From: Liriodendron chinense
Taxonomy: Eukaryota > Streptophyta > Magnoliopsida > Magnoliales > Magnoliaceae
Reading direction: 5' to 3'
Assembly: GCA_003013855.2 (NCBI GenBank)
Contig: ML058433.1
Location: 4,959,966-5,023,965, forward strand
Length of the DNA stretch: 64,000 bases
The position numbers were made by a program, and so were the translations under genes. The notes under the pieces are model-generated. The model searched no databases, was not told where the DNA came from, and saw only the letters and a list, made by a program, of their open reading frames with translations. Positions 45,931 to 56,121 of the stretch are shown here, in pieces; the stretch's first letter is position 1, and every line of letters starts with the position of its first letter.

Positions 45931-46840
45931 GAATTGTAACCCAAGTATCAAAATCAGCAGATTGGGTGGAAAGAGTTCACCCGCACATACCTAGGCGTGG
46001 ATGCCTGAAGTAACTTAACTGAGTCCAAGCCGGCGTAGTAGAATCCCGTAAGACTACATGACATAGGGCATCTAACCACTTTGACAGTCAAGCGAAACAA
46101 GTACTCCTGGAGTGATCCGGGAAAACATCAAACATTACAATCAATCACAGGGTCAGTAACCTCGTAAGACTACGGACGCAGAGGCTCTACTGTACCTTTC
46201 CGATGTTAGTATCGATCGGGAATAGAAGGGTTGCGATTGGGTACCCAGGTTACAGCAAACTGCAAGGACAATCGCAACGTTTTCTCCAAACTCCCGCGGT
46301 ATGTGCGAGTTATCAATCTCCAAACAATCAACTGACTCAGATACAAAGGATAACAAAGATTCCAGACCACAATCGAGGAAAGAATGAATTGCAAACCAAG
46401 CATCAAAATCAGCAGATCGGGTGGAAAGAGTTCACCCGCACATACCTAGGCATGGATGCCTGAAGTACCTTGATTGATTCCAAGTCGGCGTAGTAGAATC
46501 CCGTAAGACTAAATGATGCAGGGCATCTAACCACTTTGACAGTCAAGCGAAACAAGTACTCCTAGAGTGATCCGGGAAAACATCGAACATACAATTAATC
46601 ACAGGGTCAGTAACCTTGTAAGACTACGACGCAGAGGCTCTGCTGTACCTTTCTGTTATTAGTACCGATCGGGAATGGAAGGGTTGCGATTGGGTACCCA
46701 GGTCGCAGCAAACTACAGGGACAATCGCAACGTTTTCTCCAAACTTCCGCTGTATGTGCGAGTGATCGATTTCTAGACGATCAACTGGCACAGATGCAAA
46801 GGCAAGTAAAGATTTCAGACCATGATCTATGAATGACCGA
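45931..46840 (+). repeat. 455-bp tandem duplication in element 3
   Basis: Sequence from GAATTGTAACCCAAGTATCA at 45931 recurs from 46386 with period 455. Copies A and C hold a single unit, so the duplication is private to element 3. 45261-46895 otherwise holds the conserved 3' non-coding region with no gene. Confidence 0.82.
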
Positions 46841-46894
46841 GTCAGAAGTGGGGTGTCCACTCGCTTTGGCATTCGGTTGCACGCAACCTCTACC

Positions 46895-46907
46895 AAAGAG
46901 GGGCATC
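46895..46907 (+). promoter_or_regulatory. Polypurine tract of element 3
   Basis: AAAGAGGGGCATC directly before the 3' LTR start TGTAGACACC. Confidence 0.8.
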
Positions 46908-47115
46908 TGTAGACACCCCACCTTCGGCTACACTGTTGGTAGAGACAGCTGGATGAATGGAGGACCATACCCCCCAATCCCATGTCCAAACTCAGCCAAA
47001 CTCACCCTTGTAAGCCCCAATCCATAGCCCAACTCAAGCCTGAACCCTGTCGACTCACCCCTACGCATCAGCCTGAAAAACCCCCCATAACAAAAATCAG
47101 TCAAAAAATCCTAAA

Positions 47116-47292
47116 AAAGTCAAACTCACTGAATCAACCCATTGAGTCAACCCGCTGAGTCAAATCACCGAGTCAACCCGCTGAGTCAACCCGTCGAGTC
47201 AACCCGCTGAGTCAACCCGTCGAGTCAACCCGCCGAGTCAAATCATCGAGTCGACCCGCTAAGTCAACTCACCGAGTCAACCCACTGAGTCC
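47116..47292 (+). promoter_or_regulatory. Array of AGTCAA (W-box core on -) in the LTR of element 3
   Basis: Eleven exact AGTCAA hexamers in about 175 bp, in degenerate units like CCGCTGAGTCAAC. It holds the same place relative to the TATA box as in copy A. Confidence 0.6.
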
Positions 47293-47350
47293 AAACAGCA
47301 GCCACGAGGCATGTCCATACCACGCGCTGGAACCCAAGGAGCGTCCGTAC

Positions 47351-47374
47351 GAGCGGCCCCCCAGGGGGCCGCCC
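47351..47374. repeat. GC palindrome of the LTR promoter, element 3
   Basis: GAGCGGCCCCCC-AGGGGGCCGCCC, about 35 bp upstream of the TATA box. Confidence 0.65.
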
Positions 47375-47408
47375 AAAATTATTTACGCAATCTGCCACTA
47401 CCCACTGC

Positions 47409-47416
47409 TATAAATA
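47409..47416 (+). promoter_or_regulatory. TATA box of the element 3 LTR
   Basis: TATAAATA, followed by a CT-rich leader. The equivalents are at 18189-18196 (-) and 54203-54210 (+). Confidence 0.65.
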
Positions 47417-48799
47417 CCCCTAGCCTCTTCCCATTTCAACATCGACTTCCCCTCTCTTCAGTCCAAGAGCTCTGAGTCCACCTCTCCACCCTTTAGTCCA
47501 TTCCTCTACCAAGGAGAGCCCGAGTGAGGAGAGTCTAGCCTTGGTCCAGCCCAGCCTGACCACTGGTCCAAGTCTCCCAAGCCATCCAAGTCTTGATCCA
47601 GCCACTCGGAGCCAATCCTTGCGACACTTCCGTCCATCTAGCCACTTTTTTCCAGCATCATCTCATTTGCATCTAGCATAAGTGCAACATTTACTTTTCT
47701 TCCAACCCCCCTGCTTCACTACAAGCATTTTGATTATTCAAGCACATGACATGCATTCCGCATAAAGCACCTGTCAGTTCAAGCGTATGCTCTGGGCTTG
47801 CCTGTTAATGGAAACCTGCCCATCAGAAACTCTTACTGTTCAGACCTGCATTCATACATTAGTCAATACGAGCACTTTGATTATTCAAACACACAGCATG
47901 CATCTCGCATAAAGCACCTGTCAGTTCGAGCGTATGCTCTGGGCTTGCCCGTTAATGGAAACCTGCCCATCAGAAACTCTTACTGTTCAGACCTGCATTC
48001 ATGCATCATGTCATCTATGAGAATATACGAGGATTAAAATAGACTTTCAAGTGTTAGTTCGATTCTGTGAAGTAGAGACCGTACTCCGGTACGGGCAGTG
48101 TGTGGGGTGCTTAACCTCTTCCCACCCTGTAATCGTGATCCCTTACCTCGAATCTCTGGCCGCAGATCAAAAGGAGTCATTTTAGAGGAAGGAATCTTCA
48201 GATCCCCTTCTCTAACGTTTCTACGGGGACTAACCGACTGTAGATTCGAAGTAACTGGCTAGTGGCGACTCTGGTCTTATATAAACTCATCTAAACACAT
48301 CCAGCTTAGCACGACAACCAAACAAAGTCCTCGAGAACGAGGCAAGCTAGTGGCACAAACGGCGATTCGCACTCATACACCTCTTTTTCCTTTTTCCGAA
48401 AGGGAAAGGAACGATGTTGTGTGGGAGCGCGGAATGGCGAGGGTCCACACGTCCACCAGAAGGCCATCCGTCCTTCCCCTCTTGACAAGATTTGACACCC
48501 TCCTCCTCCTTGGGAAGAACTCCCCCTTTGGAAAGATGAATTGTAAGAAATCTCGTCCTTGTGTAAGATGGTAGTGATGGAAGAGAAAGAGAGAAAGAAA
48601 ATGAAGAGAAATTGATAAAAATCTCATCTCTTGAGAAAATGATGAGAAAATGAGAAGATGTGGATAAAAAGCTCCATGGGATTTTCAAAAGAAAAAAGGA
48701 TTGACTTGGTCAAACATTGATCTCAACCATCCAAAGTCATGATCTGATGACCTGAATCATTCTCAGAATACATTAGAAATTTCCAATCCTGATTTCCAA

Positions 48800-50230
48800 C
48801 CATGTGTACAAATTTTGGTCCGAAGACCTTAAACAACGTTGGGATCAAGGTCCTGAGAGATTTCATAATAAAAACTGTCATTCGATCTCAATCGCTCAAG
48901 GGGGAGATCCGATAGACTGGATCTTTCAAAAAAATAAAAAATAAAAAAATGTCGTATTTGCATGTACAAATTTTGGTCCAAAGACCTTAAACTACGTCAG
49001 GATCAAGGTCCCGAGAGATTCGTAATAAAAACCGTCATTCGATCTTAACCGCTCAAGAGGGGGATCCGATAGACCGGATCTTTCAAAAAAATAAAATAAA
49101 ATAAATGTCATATCTGCATGTACAAATTTTGGTCCGAATACCTTAAACTACGTCGGGATCAAAGTCCCGAGAGATTTCGTAATAAAAATCGTCATTCGAT
49201 CTCAACCGCTCAAGGAGGGATCCGATAGACCGGATCTTTCAAAAATAAAAAAACAAAAAAAAATGCCATATCTGCATGTACAAATTTTGGTCCGAAGACG
49301 TTAAACTACATCGGGATCAAGGTCCCGAGAGATTTCATAATAAAAACTGTCATTCGATCTCAACCACTCAATGGGGGAATCCGATAGACCGAATCTTTTA
49401 AAAAAACGAAAACAAAAAAAATGTCGTATCTGCATGTACAAATTGTGGTCCGAAGACCTTGAACTACGTAGAGATCAAGGTCCCGAGAGATTTCATAATA
49501 AAAACCGTCATTCGATCTCAACTGCTAAAGGGGGGATCTGATAGACCGGATCTTTAGAAGAAAAAAAATGTTGTATCTGCATGTACAAAGTTTTTGGTTC
49601 GAAGACCTTAAACTACATCGGGATCAAGATCCCGAAGGATTTTTAATAAAAACTGGCATCGATCTTAACCATTAAAACCAGGATCGATGACTCAAAACAT
49701 TTTTCAAAATCACAAAAAAAAAAAAATATTTTCAGTCTTATTCCCAAAATTTGGGTCCGAAAACCTTAAACTACACTGGGATTAACTTCTCAGGGGACTT
49801 TTCTGCTTTCAAACAAAAACCGACATCGACCTCGACTGCTCAGATCGAGGTCCGACAGTCCGGATCTTTTCAAAAAAATCACAAAAAGATTGTACCTTCA
49901 GCATGTATAAAAACCAAGGTCCAAAGACCTTAAACTACACTGGGATTAACTTCTCAGGGGACTTTCCTACTTTCAACAAAAAAATCGGTCTCAATCTCGG
50001 CTCTTTGAGTCGAGGTTTGATGACCTGGATCATTTCAAAAAAAAAAAAAAACAAAAAAAAAGATTATAAGCTTTCCATAAAAGCTAGTACCGATTTCGAC
50101 CTCTTGAGTTAGGGTCTGGAACTTTCTCAAAACAAAAAAAAAAAAGATTCAACTCGGATTTTAACTTGTACAAATCTATCCCCAGCGGTCCGAAGACCTT
50201 AAACTACATTGAGATTAACTTTTCGAGGGC
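48800..50230 (+). repeat. Expanded 3' tandem array, copy C
   Basis: About nine units of 153-160 bp, with GGTCCGAAGACCTTAAAC variants near 48821, 48976, 49131, 49289, 49447, 49600, 49756, 49918 and 50188. The first five also share GATCCGATAGACCGGATC, an inverted repeat. This is the longest of the three arrays. 50231-52288 is conserved 3' non-coding sequence with no gene. Confidence 0.85.
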
Positions 50231-52301
50231 TTTCTTTCCCAACCTATTCCGGACATGGCTGACAATTGATCTTACTGGTGTCCGGAGTTTTCTAAGCAAG
50301 TAAGGGCTGAGGTTAGCAAAACCTCGCAATCTTGTTCGTGTTGAACGCACCGTGATAGACGACCTTGACTTGGAAGTCGCTGTTGAATCTGACAGATGTT
50401 CTTTGTTCCTAAAACTCATGAAGGGGATTAAGACAGTTGAGAGGTAAAGCACATCCTCATAGAATTGTGAGCAGCGCAAGACCCCAAACTGGATTAATAA
50501 AGGGAAATGTGAGGATTGGCTCATTTTGTGGCCAAAGGAGTTCGTCGGACGATACGTGGTCTATGTGCATTGCACATGAGGAACATGCAACTTTGTGGGT
50601 GTGTTGACTGAAAACCCTCAATCCCTTCATTCAAAGATGTAAAACTACTGCACTTAACTATGTGAGATTTGTCTTGCTCGCTGACGTAAAATGGATCGTG
50701 TGCCTTACCAGCAATAAAAGTTAGAAGTGGATGAAAATTTCATACCTTTCCCTGTATTTCAAAAAAATCCAACAAAACACCAAAACATTGTAAAATCAAC
50801 TTTTAAAATAAAAATTATTTCTACCGTTTTCAATAACACCGATCTCTGTCCTGACTACTCAGGTAAAGATTCGGATTAAATACTTGCAAAAATAACAAAA
50901 ATCTCACTATCCCCAGCACAGCACTTCAGGAGTCTCGAACTCCACTCACCCACTTCACAGGTTGGGATGACGGATCCAATCACTCGCAAATTGGAATCTT
51001 AACCAAAATTGGCAACCAAACACTATCACCATCACATCCATTCCCCAAAAGAGTGTCTTAAGGTTGCAACCTAGAACCTCTTTCATCATTCCCAGCAACA
51101 AGTGCAACAAAATGTTGGGACGATGGACCTGATAGACCACGGGTCGAGATCTTGACCAACCCGCTGACTAAACATCCACATTAAAAAGAAAATCTCCAAG
51201 GGAGCAAAACCCTACAAGCAATAAGCTCAAGTTCTCTACATCCTCAGTAAAAGCCAAATCACTGGACAGGAAGAGAATGAGCCAAACTATGCATCCATCA
51301 TCAAATATGCATCCACATACATCATCATCCATCGCATCAATCAACATGTTTACCTGCTTTCAAAATAAAGGTCGGTTAGCCAAAGACCCCACAGGCATCC
51401 CCAGTGGAGGCACGTGCAAGATAGATTTCCTTTTCAAAAAGACAAAAAAATATATGTATTATTCGTATTTGCAAATAAAAACCCCACAGAGTATCACCCC
51501 CTAAAGTGAGTATCTTTTCAAAATCTAAAAAATATTTTCTCAATAGAGCGTTCGACCTCCAAAACACTAAGAGATCTTCCATATCTCCAGGTAGGAGTCG
51601 ACGCAAAATCAAATAAGATTCAATGTTTCGCAGTTTCCCCGGGGTCCATCGGATCCAATGCACTCAAAGTACAATCGAACTGAACTCTAGTGTCAGTGCG
51701 GTCGTACCAAATACTAAGATATGAAAAAGATGAAAACCAAAAGGCTCCGTCAAAGAAATCATCTGAACGGTGGAAATGATGAATTATAACCCAAGTATTA
51801 AAACCAATGAATTGGGTGAAAAAAGTTCACCTACACATACCTAGGCGTGGATGCCTAAAGTACCTTGACTAAGTCCAAGTCGGAGTAGTGGATTACCCGT
51901 AAGGCTGCGCAGACGCAAGGCAGCTAACCACTTTGACAGTCAAGCGAAACAAGTACTCCTGGAGTGATCCGGGAAAGCAACAATCAATCAATTACAAGGT
52001 CAGTAACCTCGTAAGACTACATGGACGCAGAGGCTCTGCTGTACCTTTCTGATGTTAGTACCGATCAGGAACGGAAGGGTTACGATTGGGTACCCAAGTT
52101 ACAGCTCATGCAGGGACAGTAGCAACGTTTTCTCCAAACTCCCGCGGTATGTGTGACTTATCTATTTCCAAACAATCAACTGACTCAGATACAAAGGCAA
52201 GCAACGATTCCAAACCACGACTATGAATGACCGGGTCAAAAGTGGGGTGTCCACTCGCTTTGACATTCGGTTGCATGCAACCTCTGCCAAAGAGGGGCAT
52301 C

Positions 52302-55132
52302 TGTAGAAACCCCACCTTCGGCTACAACATTGGTTGAGATAGCTGAATGGATGGAGGTCCATATTCCCAAAACCTATATCCAAATCCAGTTAAACTCACC
52401 CTTGTAAGCCCCAATCCGCAGCCTAACTCAAGCCTAAACCTAATCAACTCACCCCTAAACATCAGCCCGAAAAACTTCCCATAAGAAAAATCAGTCTAAA
52501 AATCCTTAAAAAGTCAACTTGGTGAGTTAACTGTTCGCTCGCCTCAAGTGCAAGGCTGCGATGTAGTAATAAATTTCGGTAAGACCGAGGTCGATCCACA
52601 AGGAATTAGAAAACGAATTCCAAACTATTCCAACAACTCAAGTTTGCAGTGATTTAAAGGTTCAATTGAGATAAGTATGTTAAAACGGTAATCTTAAGAA
52701 AAACAGTAATTAAAGGCACTAAGGCATTCAAGGATCCACTTGTATCAATCCCATGTCAATCCAATCAATCCAAGCATAGAGCACAATTAGATTTAAAGTC
52801 TTATCTCTCATCTAGTTGGAAAATAAAGCTTTGAAGCACATTCAATCCCACTCAAGTTGAACTTCCAAGTTCTAGTCCCATTCAACACATGTAGAATTCG
52901 AAATCATAGCCTTCGGAGTAACAACCATGCCTATGGACTATGGCATGCTCAAGGGTTACTACAATTCGAATCTAAACAAGCAAAACATGATAATCTTAGA
53001 GAATTGCAACGAATCCATGTCCGGAGCACACAAACTCTCATAAAACATCCAAAACTACCAACTTTAAGAACTAGAACATTCAAAATCCAAACTTGAAATA
53101 GAACTACTTGAATTAAACTGAATCAAACATGAAATTGGCTACAAGCTTCACCTCTCAGCCTTAGCTGAGAGATTCTAGCCGAGCATTATCATACTACAAC
53201 TAGAACTCATAAAAGAAAACTAGAAAATATATAAAAATCGGAGTTTGGAGGGTTGCAAACGCTCCACGACGGCTTCCTTCCTCTCCCACGAAGTTCCCTT
53301 GCTTCTATGATGCCCTAGGAAGAGACCCTAGGTGCCCTTTTATAGTGGGGAAGCTCTCTTGCGTTGGAAACGTCTAGAAATTGCGTAAGGATGCGCACTG
53401 TATAGAGTTTTTCGGAGTCTAAATTGAAAATTGCCCGTTTTAATGCATGGCCGACCGGTCTTGACCTGTCGGACAAGCTAATGTAAACGTCCAGGAAGTG
53501 CAGAGCAGAATCTGACCTGCTGGCCGACTGGTCTTGACCAGTTGGACCAGACTAGTCCTTCATCCAGGGGGTTTCAACATGGTGACCGACCTGTCAGGAC
53601 CGATCGGACCAACTGGTGCTTTGTCCAGTGATCTTTACAGTAGCCGGCAGGTCGACCGACCGGTCAGGACCTGACCGGTCGGCCCTTGTTATTTCTCCAC
53701 TTTTTCTTCCTTTCTTTCCACTTCTCTCTTCTACTTGATTTCTTCTTTCTTTGGTCCTCCTTCAATCTTCATTCAATGGTTATAAATGGACCCTTTTTGG
53801 TCTCCAATTGGGTGAAGTCCGCTCTCATACCTACAATTACAAAACATGCATAAGATGGGCCTTTTAAACATGCAAAACATGCATATAATGTGATGTAATG
53901 GGTTATGCAATGTATAAATTGGAGGTTCAACATCAACCCACTGAGTTAAATCACCAAGTCAACTCACTGAGTTAGTCCAGCACTTGCACCCAACCGACTC
54001 ACCTTGTCAAACCCATTTTCAAAACCCAATTGACTCACCCGATTCCAAACCTCAGCTTCAGAGCAGCTCTGAACCTCAAGCATAAGGCTTTCTTGCTTCA
54101 GGTTCAGAGGTCGTACGCTCCGAAGCTGGAGCAAGGCAACTGTACAAGCGGCCCTCAGATGGCCGTCCGTCCCAAATTATGAAAGTTGTCACTTCTCGCA
54201 GCTATAAATACCTCGTCTCCCCTTCATTCTTATCATCCCCCAACACCCAAAGAATATCCAAATTTTCGAGTCCATCTTCATCCTTTTAGTCAATTCCTCC
54301 ACCAAGGAGAGCCCGAGTGAGAAGAGTTTAGCCCTGGTCTAGCCCAACCTAACCCTAGTTCAAGCCTCTCAAGCCATCTAAGTCCTAATCTTAGCCACTC
54401 GAAGCTAACCCTTGTGAAACCTCCGTCCATCCAGCTATATTTACATCAGCATCATCGCATTCGCATCTAGCATAAGTGCAACATTTACTATTCTTCCAAC
54501 TCCCTTGCTTGTCATTCCACCACTAGCACTTGATCAGGTCTTAGCGTATGTTCTAGGATTTACTGGTTCATCCAGAATTTACTCATCAGAAATTTTGGCC
54601 GATTAAACACACGACATACATCTCGCATAAAGCACCTGTCAGTTCGAGCGTATGCTTGGGCTTGCCTGTTAATGGAAACCTGCCCATAAAAAACTCTTAC
54701 TGTTTAGACCCATATTCATGCATCATATCATTCATGAGAATGTACGAGGATTAAATCAGACTTTCAAGTATTAGTTCTATTTTATGAAGTAAAGACCGTA
54801 CTTCGGAACGGGTAGAGTAGGTGCCTAATACCTTCCCACCCTGTAAGCATGATCCCTTACCTCGAATCTTTGACTGCAGATAAAAAAAAGTCATTTTAGA
54901 GGAAGGAATCTTCAGATTCTCTTCTCTAATGTTTCTACAGGGTCTAGCCGACTGTAAATTTGAAGTAACTAGCTAGTGGCGACTCTGGTCTTATACGAAC
55001 TCATCTAAACATATCCAATAACACGACAACCGAAAAAGCCCTCAAGAAAGAGGTGAGCCAGTGGCACAACGGCGATTCGTGCAACCCCTTTTCAAAAGGG
55101 AGGGTCGGGAGCGCGAAAAGCCGAGCGTCTAC
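52302..55132 (+). repeat. 3' LTR of copy C, interrupted by a solo LTR
   Basis: The PPT AGAGGGGCATC (52291-52301) precedes TGTAGAAACCCC. The LTR ends GCGTCTACA. Without the 1401-bp insertion it is about 1430 bp, close to the other family-X LTRs. The TTGACT array is split by the insertion, and the TATA box is at 54203-54210. Confidence 0.8.
52532..53932. mobile_element. Solo LTR (1401 bp) inside the LTR of copy C
   Basis: TGTTCGCTCGCC to GGTTCAACA, flanked by ttaac (52527-52531) and tcaac (53933-53937), a 5-bp duplication with one change. Near the left end is TAATAAATTTCGGTAAGACCG, a string recurrent in plant LTRs (shown as AATAAATTTCGGTAAGACCG). It carries GACCGGTC palindromes at 53445-53690. 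No internal genes. Confidence 0.72.
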
Positions 55133-55449
55133 ACCAACCAATGAGCAACGAAGAAAGTTTAAAACTTCACCTTGATCTCCTGGAAGAAAGAAGGGACGCA
55201 TCTCAACTTCGAGCAACGATCTACCAACAGCGTTTAGCTCGATATCACGATTCAAAAATCAAGCATAGAACTTTTCAGGTCGGTAATCTGGTGCTTAGAC
55301 GAAGTATAGAAACGACTACTCAATCGTTGGATCCTAATTGGGTAGGCCCATATCGAGTTATCAAAATCGTTCGACCAGGTACCTATTATCTAGAAGACAT
55401 GCTGGTAAGACTTCTATGTCACCCTTGGCACTCGGAGCATTTACTCTAA
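55133..55449 (+). pseudogene. Integrase C-terminal fragment, element D
   Basis: About 100 residues ending in a stop at 55449: LDLLEERRDASQLRATIYQQR, then HRTFQVGNLVLRR and DPNWVGPYRV...GTYYLED, the C-terminal part of Tat-type integrases. The frame is open through the junction with copy C, which shows where that copy inserted. Confidence 0.85.
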
Positions 55450-56121
55450 TATTTTCCTTGAAGCATTTATTCATTGAGCAAATGAATCATATTTAAATAA
55501 AAGATAATATTTTCATTCTAGTCCATCGACTATAAATCTACATAACTTGGTCGCTACTCCTATTTCTAAGGACCCAAATAGCCCTGAAGTGAATACTAAA
55601 CATTCTCTTAACTAAGTCTTCTACTTATCATAGAGCCAAAGACTCAGTTGATAGATCAGTCTATCTCTATGCGGACGTAGCCACTAAGGCCTCCCTGACT
55701 GAGCCCAACTCGTTTCCATGAGTCAAGTAATCACACATTCAAACACAATTCATTTTCGTGAATTGAAACAACCGAAAGAGAAGCCAAAATGGTCTTTTCA
55801 TTAGATTCCAGATGATTACAAAAACCAAAATTGATCACATAAAATGACAAAGAAGTAATCAAGGCTGATCTTCCACTACTCACTCTTACATATCATTTGG
55901 AGGAGGTGCACGGCTCTCGACCTCTGGATCAATTTCAAGAACCCCCGTGGCTTCAGTAGCCTCCATGACTTTATTGGCAACAGCCTCTCTCTCTTTGCCA
56001 GCAACGATAGCCGCAACTCTCTGAAATTCCTCCAAGTTGAATGTTGGAGAAATTCGCTTCATCACTTTATTGCAAAGTCGCGACCAGCATCATACGACTC
56101 ATAGAGGTCATCGGCGTAGAG
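55450..56121. other. Non-coding spacer and antisense 3' end, element D
   Basis: No credible frame over 55450-55900. Minus-strand sequence of 56080-55900 is a decayed continuation of the antisense gene, with fragments such as ERISPTFNLEEFQRVAA interrupted by stops. Confidence 0.45.

Larger units (their letters stand above)
23778..48449 (+). mobile_element. Element 3: roughly 25-kb family-X Tat/Ogre-like element
   Basis: LTR tail, PBS, gag, protease, RT, two RNases H, integrase, antisense genes, a long 3' region with tandem array, PPT and 3' LTR follow in the order of Tat/Ogre elements. The 5' LTR survives only as its last 135 bp. Later insertions at 40724-42776 and 44663-45260 inflate the length. 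The 3' LTR is followed by cgtcc and then by the 3' region of copy C, so the element sits inside copy C. Gag-pol carries several stops and at least two frameshifts. Confidence 0.82.
46908..48449 (+). repeat. 3' LTR of element 3 (1542 bp)
   Basis: TGTAGACACC to GGGTCCACA. It contains, in order, the AGTCAA/TTGACT array, a GC palindrome, a TATA box and a 147-bp tandem dimer. The right flank cgtcc leads directly into the 3' region of copy C. Confidence 0.88.
48450..55132 (+). mobile_element. Copy C: 3' end of an older family-X element
   Basis: It begins in the part of the family-X 3' region that precedes the tandem array, where element 3 inserted. It then runs through an expanded array, the conserved 3' region, PPT and LTR. 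It is visibly more diverged from element 3 than copy A is. The right end sits in the integrase region of element D (next bases ccaac). Its 5' part is not in the window. Confidence 0.78.

Noticed and set aside
48800..50230. Regular repeats considered as a CRISPR-like array
   Set aside because: Units are directly abutting with no unique spacers, and the context is a plant retrotransposon 3' region.
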